NCBI RefSeq assembly: GCF_002564105.1
Contig: NZ_PDBX01000001.1
Location: forward strand, 682,001-746,000
Direction: 5' to 3'
DNA from: Collimonas sp. PA-H2
GTDB taxonomy: Bacteria; Pseudomonadota; Gammaproteobacteria; Burkholderiales; Burkholderiaceae_D
Length of the DNA stretch: 64,000 nt
The notes below the pieces were generated by a model. It worked only from the letters and a program-made list of their open reading frames with translations. It did not search any database and was not told where the DNA came from. Numbering within the stretch: the stretch's first letter is position 1; each line of letters starts with the position of its first letter. The translations under genes and the position numbers were made by a program. This document shows positions 53,532 through 62,629 of the stretch, piece by piece.

Positions 53532-53691
53532 AGGGCCCATTAGGAAATAAGTTGGGCATTTGGGCGGCCGTAGCTGGATGCGATGCAAGGCGCACGACGC
53601 GCCGCAGTGCGAGCACTGCAAGCGGTGGGCAACGCAGCAGCGCACCAGCTACGGCCAGCACAAATGTTCAACTTATTTTCTAATGGGGCCT
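53532..53691. mobile_element. MITE-like element with about 45-bp terminal inverted repeats
   Basis: The left end (53533-53577, gggcccattaggaaataagt...) and right end (53645-53690) are inverted copies, matching at most positions. The core of about 65 bp is GC-rich and holds small palindromes (gcagtgcgagcactgc). It has no coding capacity and lies between two divergent genes. This is the form of a non-autonomous miniature element. TAA at both borders may be a target duplication. Confidence 0.75.
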
Positions 53692-53765
53692 AAAGATTCA
53701 GTCTAGAATTTGGCGACCGGCCGCGTCAATCTTGATTGCGGCAATCAATACAAAGAAATTTCCAA

Positions 53766-54968
53766 ATGAAGAAATTGCTTAGCGCGGCTGAAGCCGCCAG
53801 CCTGCTCGGCGTCAGTACCGCTACATTGTATTCCTATGTTAGCCGCGGCATGCTCAGTTCCCTGCCTGGCAACAGCGAACGCAGCAAGCTGTATCCGCGC
53901 GACCAGGTGCTGCGCCTGGTGGCCCGCCGCAAGGACGGCCGCCAGGCCGGCCACACAGTAGAACAGGCGATCGACTGGGGCAAGCCGATCCTGGAATCGC
54001 GCATCACCCTGATCGAGCATGGCGTCATCCGCTACCGCGGCCACGACGCCATGAAGCTGGCGCACAGCGCCACCCTGGAACAGGTCGCCATGATCCTGTG
54101 GGACAGCAAGGATTGCTTCGATGGCGCCGTCCCCGTCATCGATCCGCAACGCTGGTCAGCCATGCGCCAGCCGTTTGCCGGCTGCCTGCCGCTGCAACGC
54201 GGCGCCGCCCTGCTGGCGGCTGCGGCGCCTTTATTGACGCAGTCTGATGGACCGAGGGACGGCGCACAGCTGATGCGGCTGCTGGCGGCGGCATTGCTGG
54301 ATGCCGATATACGCACCGCGCCCTTGCATCAGCAATGCTGCGACGCCTGGCATCTAGACGCAGGGCATGCGGACCTGCTGCGAGCGGCGCTGATCGCCTG
54401 CGCCGATCATGAATTGAATGTCTCCACCTTTACCGTCCGCTGCGTGGCCTCGACCGGCGCCGCACTTCCAGCGGCGCTGCTGGCTGGTTTGTCGGCCTTG
54501 TCCGGTCCGCGCCATGGCGGTGAATCACTGCGCGTGCGGGCCATGATCGACGCCGCCATGGCCAGCGAGGACATGCGCGGCGTGCTGCAGCGGCATTTGA
54601 GCCAGCCCGTCTTCATGCTGGGCTACGGCAGCCGGCTGCCGGGTTTCGGTCATCCCCTGTATCCGGACGGTGATCCGCGCGGCCGCATGCTGATCCAGAT
54701 GCTGGCGGCGCAGGCAGGCAACGCCAAGACCGCGGCGCTGCTGGCGATCGCCGATACTGCCAGCGAGCTCAGCGGACAAGCGTCGAATATCGATTTCGCG
54801 CTGGCGGCAATCGAGCACGCCTTCGGACTGGCGCGCGGTGCCTCGCAAACCCTGTTCGCACTAGGCCGCTGCGCCGGCTGGATCGCCCACGCCAAGGAAC
54901 AGGCGGCGAGCGGGCAACTGATCAGGCCGCGGGCGCGCTATGTGGGATCCTTCGATTTTCTAGATTAG
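53766..54968 (+). CDS. Citrate synthase family protein with N-terminal MerR-like HTH
   Basis: A 400-residue protein. Residues 1-60 form a winged-helix/excisionase-type DNA-binding region (LLSAAEAASLLGVSTATLYSYVSRGML, then YPRDQVLRLVARR). The rest is a citrate synthase fold that keeps the three catalytic residues: His in GPRHGGES, His in GFGHPLYPDGDPRG, and Asp in ASNIDFALAA. Such proteins are annotated as citrate synthase-like. Whether they act as enzymes, as CoA-ester sensing regulators, or both, is open. The ATG at 53766 was chosen over one at 53736, since MKKLLSAAEAA is a natural HTH start. It is divergent from a CoA transferase, and its 3' end overlaps the convergent TetR gene by 4 nt. 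Confidence 0.88.
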   Translation: MKKLLSAAEAASLLGVSTATLYSYVSRGMLSSLPGNSERSKLYPRDQVLRLVARRKDGRQAGHTVEQAIDWGKPILESRITLIEHGVIRYRGHDAMKLAHSATLEQVAMILWDSKDCFDGAVPVIDPQRWSAMRQPFAGCLPLQRGAALLAAAAPLLTQSDGPRDGAQLMRLLAAALLDADIRTAPLHQQCCDAWHLDAGHADLLRAALIACADHELNVSTFTVRCVASTGAALPAALLAGLSALSGPRHGGESLRVRAMIDAAMASEDMRGVLQRHLSQPVFMLGYGSRLPGFGHPLYPDGDPRGRMLIQMLAAQAGNAKTAALLAIADTASELSGQASNIDFALAAIEHAFGLARGASQTLFALGRCAGWIAHAKEQAASGQLIRPRARYVGSFDFLD

Positions 54969-55636
54969 TTCGCGGGCCTGGCGATCGCCCGCCACAACAT
55001 CCTGAACAGCGCATTCGCCTGCAGCGCCAGCGCTTCCGTCTCGCCGCGCATGGTGTGCATGTGCACCAGCCGCTCCAGGATGCCGATGAAATAATCCAGC
55101 AGGATTTTTTCATCCACCTCATCCGTCAGGACGCCTTCCGCCCTGCCGTCTGTCAAGGTTTTCATCAGGACTTCCATCATTTCCGGCTGGCGGAAAGTGC
55201 GGTCGCGGCCCCATGCGCTGATCTGCAGCGAGCTCATGATCAGCTGGCTCACCTTGGGATTGCGGTCGAAGAAATCCAATACTACCCAGAACACCTTGCG
55301 CAGCTTGTCCTGGCAGCTTTCGATGCCTTGCAAGTGATCGAGCATGCGCGAGGCCAGCGTACCCAGCCAGGTTTCCAGGCAGGCAAACAGCAGCGCTTCC
55401 TTGCTGCCATAATATTTGTAGATGGTCTGCAAGGAGACATTGGCGGCGGCAGCTATTTCACCAAAGCTGACGCTGTGGAATTCGCGCTCCGAAAACAAAT
55501 CCAGCACCGCGCTTTCTATCCTTTGCCGTATCACCGGCTTGAGCAGGGAGCGGTCGAGGATGATTTTCTGCTTTTCCACAGCCATGGTTTTTGTCATTTT
55601 TGTCATATGTGTAATTAAAATTACCGATGTATCCAT
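54965..55636 (-). CDS. TetR/AcrR family transcriptional regulator
   Basis: A repressor of about 223 residues. The HTH is clear: IESAVLDLFSEREFHSVSFGEIAAAANVSLQTIYKYYGSKEALLFACLE, the TetR_N pattern with the recognition helix SLQTIYKYYGSK. The C-terminal ligand domain is all helical. It is divergent from the thiolase gene and probably controls it and the rest of the acyl-CoA genes, with an acyl-CoA as a likely ligand. A perfect palindrome (GTAATAATTATTAC) lies between them. The start is uncertain: ATG codons at 55636, 55606, 55597 and 55585 are all in frame without a good ribosome site. Confidence 0.88.
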   Translation of the reverse strand: MDTSVILITHMTKMTKTMAVEKQKIILDRSLLKPVIRQRIESAVLDLFSEREFHSVSFGEIAAAANVSLQTIYKYYGSKEALLFACLETWLGTLASRMLDHLQGIESCQDKLRKVFWVVLDFFDRNPKVSQLIMSSLQISAWGRDRTFRQPEMMEVLMKTLTDGRAEGVLTDEVDEKILLDYFIGILERLVHMHTMRGETEALALQANALFRMLWRAIARPAN

Positions 55637-55673
55637 TTGCACTTTAATTGCTTTATTTAGAGTGCCTTACCAA

Positions 55674-55702
55674 TTGACGCTTACCACGGCTTTCAATACA
55701 GT
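55674..55702 (+). promoter_or_regulatory. sigma70-type promoter of the thiolase gene
   Basis: TTGACG (55674-55679) and TACAGT (55697-55702) are 17 bp apart, with transcription start expected near 55709, 65 bp before the ATG. Confidence 0.5.
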
Positions 55703-55735
55703 AAGTATTCAGCTGCAATCAGACACACGCAAAGT

Positions 55736-55749
55736 GTAATAATTATTAC
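55736..55749. promoter_or_regulatory. Candidate TetR operator palindrome
   Basis: GTAATAATTATTAC is a perfect 14-bp palindrome located just downstream of the putative thiolase promoter and 25 bp before the ATG, in the gap shared with the TetR gene. Confidence 0.5.
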
Positions 55750-55773
55750 GCAAACATACAAGCCGGAGACGCT

Positions 55774-56979
55774 ATGACTGAAGCTTATATTTTCGATTCC
55801 GTACGCACGCCGCGCGGCAAGGGCAAGAAGGATGGCAGCCTGCACCAGATGACGCCGGTCAATCTGCTGGCGCAGCTGCTGCACGCGCTGGAGCAACGCA
55901 ACCAGCTCGATACCTCGCAAGTGGACGACGTCGTGCTCGGCTGCGTCACGCCGGTCGGCGAGCAAGGCGCCGACATCGCCCGCACTGCCGTGCTGTATGC
56001 CGGCTGGGACCAGTCGGTGGCGGGCGTGACGCAATCGCGCTTTTGCGCTTCCGGCCTGGAATCGGTCAACTTGGCGGCGATGAAGGTCATGTCCGGCCAG
56101 GAGCAGCTGGTGGTGGCCGGCGGCGTCGAGAGCATGTCGCGCTGGGCCATGGGTTCGGACGGCGGCGCCTGGTTCATGGATCCACGCGTCAACCAGAGCA
56201 CCGGCTTTGCGCCGCAAGGGATAGGCGCCGACCTGATCGCCACGCTGGAAAATTTTTCGCGCAGCGATGTCGACAACTTCGCCCTGCAATCACAGAAAAA
56301 AGCGACCCATGCGCGCGCCGAAGGACGCTTCAGCAAATCGCTGGTGCCGGTGACCGACCTGAATGGGCTGGTGGTGCTGGATCACGATGAATACATCCGC
56401 GCCCAGACCACCATCGAAAACCTGGCGGCCTTGAATCCTGCTTTCGAGCAGATCGGCCAGATGGGTTTCGATGCGACTGCGCTGCGCAAATACACCACGG
56501 TCGAAAAAATCAACCACGTGCATCACGCCGGCAATTCCTCCGGCATCGTCGACGGCGCCGCGCTGGTGCTGGTCGGCAGCAAGGAGATGGGCCAGAAGCT
56601 GGGACTGAAGCCGCGCGCCCGCATCGTCGCCACCGCCGTCACCGGCTCCGAGCCGACCATCATGCTGACCGGGATCGCCCCTGCGGCGCGCAAGGCGCTG
56701 GCCAAGGCCAAGATGTCGGCCAAGGATATCGACCTGTTTGAAATCAATGAAGCGTTCGCCGCGGTGGTCATGCGCGCCATCCGTGATCTCGATATCGACC
56801 CGGCGCGGGTCAATGTCAATGGTGGCTCGATCGCAATGGGCCATCCGCTGGGCGCTACCGGCGCCATGATACTCGGCACCGCGCTCGACGAACTGGAGCG
56901 CAGCGGCAAGCAGACTGCCTTGATCTCGCTGTGCGTCGGCGGCGGCATGGGTATCGCCACCATTATCGAGCGAGTTTAA
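55774..56979 (+). CDS. Acetyl-CoA C-acyltransferase (thiolase)
   Basis: A 401-residue thiolase that cleaves 3-ketoacyl-CoA in beta-oxidation. The nucleophilic Cys lies in [10 protein letters not shown] (about residue 91). The other active-site elements are [22 protein letters not shown] (His) and [10 protein letters not shown] (second Cys). The start [22 protein letters not shown] is typical of FadA-like betaproteobacterial enzymes that pair with a FadB-like protein, which follows 134 bp downstream. A ribosome site (GGAG) precedes the ATG. Degradative rather than biosynthetic use is inferred from neighbours. Confidence 0.95.
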   Translation: MTEAYIFDSVRTPRGKGKKDGSLHQMTPVNLLAQLLHALEQRNQLDTSQVDDVVLGCVTPVGEQGADIARTAVLYAGWDQSVAGVTQSRFCASGLESVNLAAMKVMSGQEQLVVAGGVESMSRWAMGSDGGAWFMDPRVNQSTGFAPQGIGADLIATLENFSRSDVDNFALQSQKKATHARAEGRFSKSLVPVTDLNGLVVLDHDEYIRAQTTIENLAALNPAFEQIGQMGFDATALRKYTTVEKINHVHHAGNSSGIVDGAALVLVGSKEMGQKLGLKPRARIVATAVTGSEPTIMLTGIAPAARKALAKAKMSAKDIDLFEINEAFAAVVMRAIRDLDIDPARVNVNGGSIAMGHPLGATGAMILGTALDELERSGKQTALISLCVGGGMGIATIIERV

Positions 56980-56987
56980 TTTATTGC

Positions 56988-57076
56988 GGGACAGAGGCGC
57001 ACGGCAAGTGCTGCCCGGGTAGGGTTTGAGAGCCACCGCAGCGTGGCGAATTACACTATCCGTGCGACTCTGTCCC
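56988..57076. repeat. Inverted repeat between thiolase and fadB-like genes
   Basis: GGGACAGAGGCGCAC (56988-57002) and GTGCGACTCTGTCCC (57062-57076) are inverted with one mismatch, and are separated by 59 bp. There is no T tract. It may be an extragenic palindromic element or an mRNA structure between the two genes. Confidence 0.7.
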
Positions 57077-57113
57077 CAACTGACTAGATACCAACACTTC
57101 AGAGGCACAGATC

Positions 57114-59246
57114 ATGAGTGTGAATTTTCACAAAGACAGCGACAACATCGTCACCCTGACCCTGGACATGCCGGGCCGTTCGATGAATGTGCTGAACGAG
57201 GCGCTGACGGCGCCGTTCATGCAGGCGATTGCCACCATCGAAGCGGACGCCACTATCGCCGGCGTCATCATCACTTCAGGCAAGGCCGATTTCGTGGCCG
57301 GCGCTGATATCGAAAAGCTGTACCAGATCACTGAAGCGCAAGCGGCCTTTGACCTGGTGCAGGAATTCAAAGGCTTCATGCGCCGCCTGGAACTGTGCGG
57401 CCGGCCGGTGGTGGCGGCGTTGAACGGCACCGCGCTGGGCGGCGGCTTGGAGCTGGCGCTGGCTTGCCATCACCGCATCGCCATCAACAATCCCAAAGCC
57501 AAGTTCGGCCTGCCAGAAGTCAAGCTGGGACTACTGCCGGGCGGCGGCGGCACCCAGCGCCTGCCGCGCATGATCGGCATCCAGAGCGCGCTGCAGCTGA
57601 TCCTGGAAGGCAAGGAACTGCGCGCGGAAGAAGCCCTGCAACAAGGAATAGTCCAGGAACTGGCCAGCGACAAGGAAGACCTGCTGGCCAAAGCCAAGGC
57701 CTGGTGCCTGGCTAACCCGAAGGCGAAGCAGCCTTGGGACGACAAGAAATTCCGCTGGCCCGGCGGCGATTCGCGTAGTCCGGGCAACGGCCAGCTGTGG
57801 GCGATTGTACCGTCGATGGCAAGCGCCAAGACTTTCGGCAACTATCCGGCCGCCACCAACATCATGAGCTGCGTGTTCGAAGGCGGGATTGTCGATTTCG
57901 ATACTGCCTGCGAAATCGAATCGCGCTACTTCGTCAATTGCGCCTTGTCGCCGGTGGCCAAGAACATGATCGGCACGCTGTGGTTCCAGCTCAACGCCAT
58001 CAACAAGGGCAAGTCGCGTCCGGAAGGCTTTGCCCCATCCAAGGTCAGCAAGGTCGGCATACTGGGCGCGGGCATGATGGGCGCAGGGATTGCCTACGCA
58101 TCGGCGAAAGTCGGCATCGGCGTGGTGCTGCTGGATAACAGCCTGGAAAATGCGGAAAACGGCAAGAACTACTCCGCCAAGCTGCTCGACAAGGCGATCC
58201 GCCGCAAGCAGCAAACCGAAGACGGCAAGAGCGCCTTGCTGCAGCGTATACAGCCGACTGCCGACTTCAACGATCTGGCAGGCTGCGACCTGATCATCGA
58301 GGCGGTGTTTGAAGACCGCGCCATCAAGGCCGACGTGACCCGCAAGACCGAAGCGCTGATCAGCGCCGACGCCGTCTTCGCTTCCAACACTTCAACCCTG
58401 CCGATCAGCGGCCTGGCGCAGGCCAGCGTGCGGCCAGCCAATTTCATCGGCCTGCACTTCTTTTCGCCGGTAGACAAGATGCAGCTGGTGGAAATCATCG
58501 TCGGCGAACATACCAGCCAGCAAACCCTGGCGCGCGGCTTCGACTATGTGCAGCAGATCAAGAAGACGCCTATCGTGGTCAACGACTCGCGCGGCTTCTA
58601 CACCTCGCGGGTGTTTGGCACCTATGTGATGGAAGGCTTGCAGCTGCTGATGGAAGGCCAGCATCCGCGCGCCATTGAAATGGCCGGCTTGCAGGCCGGC
58701 ATGCCGGTAGGACCGCTGGCGGTGCACGACGAAGTCAGCCTGTCGCTGTCGCTGCACATACTGCAACAGACCCGCAAGGATTTCGCCGAAGCCGGCAAGC
58801 CGTTTGCAGGCCACCCGGCCGATGCCGGACTGGAAAAAATGGTGACTGAGCTGGATCGCAAGGGCAAGAAAGCCGGCAAGGGCTTCTACGATTATCCGGA
58901 AAATGAAAGCAAGCACCTGTGGCCAGGCTTGCAGCAGGCATTTCCGCTGGCAGCCACGCAGCTGCCGCAAAAGGATTTGATCGAACGGATGATGTTTGTA
59001 CAGGCCAATGAAGCGGCCAAGTGCTATGAAGAGAAGGTGGTGCTGACCGTGGCCGACACCAATATCGGCAGCATTTTCGGCTGGGGCTTTGCACCGTTCC
59101 AGGGCGGCGCGCTACAGTACATCAATGCTTACGGCGTCGCCAATTTCGTCAAGCGGGCGCGGCAGCTGGCGGAACAGTTCGGCAGTTACTTTACGCCAGC
59201 TGCAATCCTGGTGCAGATGGCGGAACAAGGCAGGCAGTTCGAATAA
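57114..59246 (+). CDS. Multifunctional enoyl-CoA hydratase/3-hydroxyacyl-CoA dehydrogenase (FadB/FadJ-like)
   Basis: A 710-residue MFE-1 type enzyme. Residues 1-190 or so are a crotonase domain with [34 protein letters not shown] and [19 protein letters not shown], which carries the two expected Glu residues. From about residue 305 is the NAD-binding domain ([18 protein letters not shown]), then [11 protein letters not shown], the dehydrogenase His in [11 protein letters not shown], and a C-terminal dehydrogenase repeat ([13 protein letters not shown]). It performs hydration and oxidation steps of beta-oxidation and would form a complex with the thiolase just upstream. Confidence 0.95.
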   Translation: MSVNFHKDSDNIVTLTLDMPGRSMNVLNEALTAPFMQAIATIEADATIAGVIITSGKADFVAGADIEKLYQITEAQAAFDLVQEFKGFMRRLELCGRPVVAALNGTALGGGLELALACHHRIAINNPKAKFGLPEVKLGLLPGGGGTQRLPRMIGIQSALQLILEGKELRAEEALQQGIVQELASDKEDLLAKAKAWCLANPKAKQPWDDKKFRWPGGDSRSPGNGQLWAIVPSMASAKTFGNYPAATNIMSCVFEGGIVDFDTACEIESRYFVNCALSPVAKNMIGTLWFQLNAINKGKSRPEGFAPSKVSKVGILGAGMMGAGIAYASAKVGIGVVLLDNSLENAENGKNYSAKLLDKAIRRKQQTEDGKSALLQRIQPTADFNDLAGCDLIIEAVFEDRAIKADVTRKTEALISADAVFASNTSTLPISGLAQASVRPANFIGLHFFSPVDKMQLVEIIVGEHTSQQTLARGFDYVQQIKKTPIVVNDSRGFYTSRVFGTYVMEGLQLLMEGQHPRAIEMAGLQAGMPVGPLAVHDEVSLSLSLHILQQTRKDFAEAGKPFAGHPADAGLEKMVTELDRKGKKAGKGFYDYPENESKHLWPGLQQAFPLAATQLPQKDLIERMMFVQANEAAKCYEEKVVLTVADTNIGSIFGWGFAPFQGGALQYINAYGVANFVKRARQLAEQFGSYFTPAAILVQMAEQGRQFE

Positions 59247-59262
59247 GCCGGGCGTGGAAAGC

Positions 59263-59292
59263 AGCCTGGATGCGCGCAGCGCAATCCAGGCT
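59263..59292. repeat. Hairpin between convergent fadB-like and SCP2 genes
   Basis: AGCCTGGAT (59263-59271) and ATCCAGGCT (59284-59292) form a perfect 9-bp stem. No T run follows on either strand, so it is a weak terminator candidate at best. Confidence 0.5.
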
Positions 59293-59309
59293 GGATCCAC
59301 TCAATCCGA

Positions 59310-59627
59310 TCAGGAGATCCTGCTGGCGTCGAACAGGGAAGGAATGCGCTGTGCCAGCATCATGTCGCCTTTCAGCTTCAGCTTGCCGCTCATGAAAGCC
59401 ATGGCACCGTTCAGCTCACCTTTCAACAATGCCTTCAGGTCGTCATCCGCCATTGTCAGCGCGACATCTGGCGCATCCATCACGCCTTCGTGGGCGGTAC
59501 ATTTTCCGTGATCGATCAGCAGGTACATCGGCTTCGAGATATCGAACTGGATGCTGTTCTTCATGTTCAGCGTTGCGGCCGCATCCAGCGCGCTCGGCAT
59601 GAGCTTGATAATGTCGTTAACGGTCAT
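59310..59627 (-). CDS. SCP2 sterol-transfer family protein
   Basis: A 105-residue stand-alone SCP2-like domain. It contains IQFDISKPMYLLIDHGKCTAHEGVMDAPDVALTMADDDLKALLKGELNGAMAFMSGKLKLKGDM in pieces: the acidic TMADDDL segment and the MSGKLKLKGDM strand are family marks. SCP2 domains bind acyl-CoA and other lipids in a hydrophobic tunnel. In peroxisomal MFE-2 the same domain is fused to the dehydrogenase. Here it is encoded next to the ligase, racemase and SDR genes on the same strand, which suggests a carrier role for acyl-CoA intermediates. Confidence 0.9.
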   Translation of the reverse strand: MTVNDIIKLMPSALDAAATLNMKNSIQFDISKPMYLLIDHGKCTAHEGVMDAPDVALTMADDDLKALLKGELNGAMAFMSGKLKLKGDMMLAQRIPSLFDASRIS

Positions 59628-59693
59628 TTTTTATCCTCGGATTGTTTTTAAAATCTATTACTACAATATTTGAGCAGGCTCAGGGCTGACCTG

Positions 59694-61352
59694 TCATTCC
59701 CATCCGACCGCGCTGCGCACCTGCAGTTCCCGCTCCATCAGGCCGGCATAGCGCTTTTCCACCTCGCTGCGCTTGACCTTCATGGTCGGCGTCATCAAGC
59801 CGTTGTCTATGCTCCAGGCATCTTTCAGCACCACGCACTTGGCGATCTTTTCATGCGGCTCCAGCGTCGCATTGACCGCTGCCATGTCGTCGATCAGCCC
59901 CTGCTCCACCTCGGCCCGCGGCTTGCTGCGCGCCGCCGCGGTCAGGGTAACCGCCATCACCGGCTGGTTCATGCCGTTGCCGATGAACAGCAGGTTTTCG
60001 AGGTCGGTATTGCGCGCCAGAGAGCATTCGATGGGCGCCGGCGCCACGTATTTTCCCTTGGCGGTCTTGAAGATGTCTTTCACGCGGCCGGTAATATACA
60101 GGTAACCGTCCTCATCCACCCGGCCCTGGTCGCCGGTGCGCAGATAGCCGTCTTCGGTGAAGGCAGCGCGCGTGCTCTCCGGATCCTTGTAATAACCCAT
60201 CATCAGGCCCGGATGCTTGAACAGGATTTCGCCGTCGCCGGACAGCTTGAAGCCGGCGTTCTGCGGCGGCTTGCCGACCGAGCCGACGCGGTTCTGGTCC
60301 GGCAGGCAGGCGCTGGAATAGACCGAGGCTTCAGTGGGCGCATAACCCTGCAGCACCGTCAGGCCGAGATTGCGCTGGTACCAGTCCAGCAATGCCGCCG
60401 GTATCGGCGCCGCCCCGGACAGGCAGAAGCGCACATGCTGCAAGCCGACCGCGACCCGGATCTTGCGCCGGGCGATGGTGCGCAGCAGGGGAATCTTCAT
60501 TAGCCGGTCCAGCTTCTGCTGCGGCATCTTGTTCAGGATGGCGGTCTGGATACGGCCATAAACCAGCGGCACGCCAAAAAAACGGGTGGGCGCGACCTGC
60601 GCCAGCTGCTCGCCCATCTTGTCGACGTTTTCGAGGAAGTGCACTTCGCCGCCGTTGTAGCAACTCGGCAGCGCGATCGCGAAGCGCTCGAAGGCATGCG
60701 CCAGCGGCATGTATGAAAAATAGCGCTCCTGGCCGAGCGAGGGCGCCAGGTTCATGATGCTGTAGACGGCAAACAGCACATTGCCGTAGCTGAGCATCAC
60801 GCCTTTCGGCTTGCCTGTGGTGCCAGAGGTGTAGATCAGAGTCATCAGCGCCTCCGCCGGCGGCGCCTGATAGTCTTCGATGGCCATGGGCGCGTTGGCG
60901 GCGACCAGCTCATCCCAGCTGACTTGCCCTGCCGGCGCTTCCTCATAGGGAAAGGAAATGGTGCGCACCGAGTCCGGGATCGCCCCCGTGAAATCATCGG
61001 CGTCCGGCATCGGCCCTAGAAACACCGCCTTGGCTTCGCTATGCTCAAAGATATAACGAGTGGTGGCCGCTGCCTGTTTCGGATACATGCCGACGCTGAC
61101 GTGGCCGGCCATGGAGATAGCCAGGTCGGCCATGATCCAATGCGCGGTGTTGCGGCCGGAGATGCAAATGCGGCTGCCCGGCTCCCAGTTCATCGCCTTC
61201 AGCGCTGCCGCCATGCGCCTTACCTGGTCGCTGCCCTGCGCCCAGGTAGTGACTTTCCATTGGTCTAGAACCGGTTGAAACAGCCAAGGTACATTGGGCT
61301 TGGCGGCTGCCCATTGCAGCATCATTTGCACTGAATTCTTTTGTTCGTCCAC
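59694..61352 (-). CDS. AMP-dependent acyl-CoA synthetase
   Basis: A 552-residue ANL-superfamily ligase that activates a carboxylic acid to its CoA thioester. The phosphate-binding loop TLIYTSGTTGKPKGVMLSYG lies at about residues 172-191. Motif A5 is VLQGYAPTEAS, which has Ala where Gly is the rule (Y-G-x-T-E). The A7/A8 region is YLRTGDQGRVDEDGYLYITGR then KDIFKTAKGKYVAP, as in long-chain and aryl acyl-CoA ligases. The catalytic C-terminal Lys region is shortened like FadD15/long-chain types (GLMTPTMKVKR). Its substrate is unknown. Neighbours suggest a branched or bulky acid. Confidence 0.9.
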   Translation of the reverse strand: MDEQKNSVQMMLQWAAAKPNVPWLFQPVLDQWKVTTWAQGSDQVRRMAAALKAMNWEPGSRICISGRNTAHWIMADLAISMAGHVSVGMYPKQAAATTRYIFEHSEAKAVFLGPMPDADDFTGAIPDSVRTISFPYEEAPAGQVSWDELVAANAPMAIEDYQAPPAEALMTLIYTSGTTGKPKGVMLSYGNVLFAVYSIMNLAPSLGQERYFSYMPLAHAFERFAIALPSCYNGGEVHFLENVDKMGEQLAQVAPTRFFGVPLVYGRIQTAILNKMPQQKLDRLMKIPLLRTIARRKIRVAVGLQHVRFCLSGAAPIPAALLDWYQRNLGLTVLQGYAPTEASVYSSACLPDQNRVGSVGKPPQNAGFKLSGDGEILFKHPGLMMGYYKDPESTRAAFTEDGYLRTGDQGRVDEDGYLYITGRVKDIFKTAKGKYVAPAPIECSLARNTDLENLLFIGNGMNQPVMAVTLTAAARSKPRAEVEQGLIDDMAAVNATLEPHEKIAKCVVLKDAWSIDNGLMTPTMKVKRSEVEKRYAGLMERELQVRSAVGWE

Positions 61353-61460
61353 CGGTGTCTCCTCGCACGAAGTTCAGGAATGCTGCTGGTTTTTATATTT
61401 TCTTTGGTCTTGCTCGAGTTTGCCTTGAATCGCCCCGCATTAAAATCGTTTATGTCAGAC

Positions 61461-62612
61461 TCAGATCGCTCCGTTCGCCGCCAAGGCGGCCAGTTGCTTG
61501 TCGTCAATGCCGGCCAGCCTTGCCAGTACATCGGCGGTATCCGCCCCCAAGGCGGGACAGGCTCCAGCCGCCGCGACGGCAGTATCGCTGAAGCGGATCG
61601 GCAGATCGGACAATGGCTTGCCGCCTTCCATCCGGATCAGGCCGCGGGCCCTGACCTGCGGATTGGCGAGCGCTTCGTCCGGACTGTAGATGCCGGACAC
61701 GCAGCAATCGCGCTCCGCCAGCAACAGCTCCCACTCATCGCGGCTGCGCGTCTTGAATAGATTGCCCAAAGCCTCGCGCAAGGCTGCGCCATCAGGTCCG
61801 GACGCCATCGGCAAGGAGGCCAGATCAGGCCGCTCGACTGCCTGGCAGAAATTGAAAAAGAATTTCGGTTCGAGCGCCGCCAGCGCCACATGCTTGCCGT
61901 CGGCGCAGGCATAGATGCTGTAATTGGGCAGGCCGCCGCTCAGCACATCGTTGCCGCGCGCCTTGCTCTCGCCCAGCGTGCGGATGGTGGCCAGCGAGAG
62001 CGCCTGCAGCGCCAGCGTGCCGTCCAGCATGCCGACGTCGACCAGTGTGCCCTGCCCTGACGCACGCGCGCCGATCACAGCGGCCAGGATGCCGAGGGCG
62101 CAAGTGAGTGCGCCGCCGGCCAAGTCGGCGCTTTGGAAATTCGACAGCACCGGCGCGCCGTCGGCGGCGCCGGTCTGGTCCAGCAAGCCGGCATAGGCGC
62201 AGTAATTCATGTCGTGGCCAGCACGGTCCTTGTATGGGCCGGTTTGGCCATAGCCGGTCAGCGCCGCGTAGACCAGGCGCGGATTGATCTGTTTCAGAAC
62301 TTGATAGCCGCAGCCCAGCTTGTCCATCACGCCGGGCCGGAACGATTCGATCAAGACATCTGCCTCGGCCACCAGCTGCTTCAGCAACTCCACCGCCTGC
62401 GGTTGCCGCAGGTCGAGGGTGACGGATTGCTTGCCGCGGTTGACCAGCGTGAATAGTTCCGGCGCCAGCAAGCGGGCATAATCGCCGCCCTGGGGTTCTT
62501 CCAGCTTGATCACCTCGGCGCCCAGCTGCGCCAGGTAAAAGCTGCAAAAAGGACCGGGCAGCAAACGGGTCAGATCGAGCACCCGGATGCCGGACAGGAG
62601 CGGATTAGCCAT
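61461..62612 (-). CDS. CaiB/BaiF family protein, alpha-methylacyl-CoA racemase-like
   Basis: A 383-residue class III CoA transferase-family protein. It starts with PLLSGIRVLDLTRLLPGPFCSFYLAQLGAEVIKLEEP in the usual order, followed by ADVLIESFRPGVMDKLG. The racemase catalytic residues seem to be present: His in GHDMNYCAYAG and Asp in SADLAGGAL, the pair that corresponds to His126 and Asp156 of the mycobacterial enzyme MCR. This favours 2-methylacyl-CoA racemase over transferase. Such an enzyme converts (2R) to (2S) methyl-branched acyl-CoA so that oxidation can proceed. It is 17 bp from the SDR gene upstream, so likely in one operon. Confidence 0.87.
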   Translation of the reverse strand: MANPLLSGIRVLDLTRLLPGPFCSFYLAQLGAEVIKLEEPQGGDYARLLAPELFTLVNRGKQSVTLDLRQPQAVELLKQLVAEADVLIESFRPGVMDKLGCGYQVLKQINPRLVYAALTGYGQTGPYKDRAGHDMNYCAYAGLLDQTGAADGAPVLSNFQSADLAGGALTCALGILAAVIGARASGQGTLVDVGMLDGTLALQALSLATIRTLGESKARGNDVLSGGLPNYSIYACADGKHVALAALEPKFFFNFCQAVERPDLASLPMASGPDGAALREALGNLFKTRSRDEWELLLAERDCCVSGIYSPDEALANPQVRARGLIRMEGGKPLSDLPIRFSDTAVAAAGACPALGADTADVLARLAGIDDKQLAALAANGAI

Positions 62613-62629
62613 GGCGGGTCAGGTTTTCG

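Noticed and set aside
53512..53661. N-terminal extension of the CoA transferase by 50 residues
   Set aside because: It would be translated from the MITE-like element. A good ribosome site precedes the ATG at 53511.
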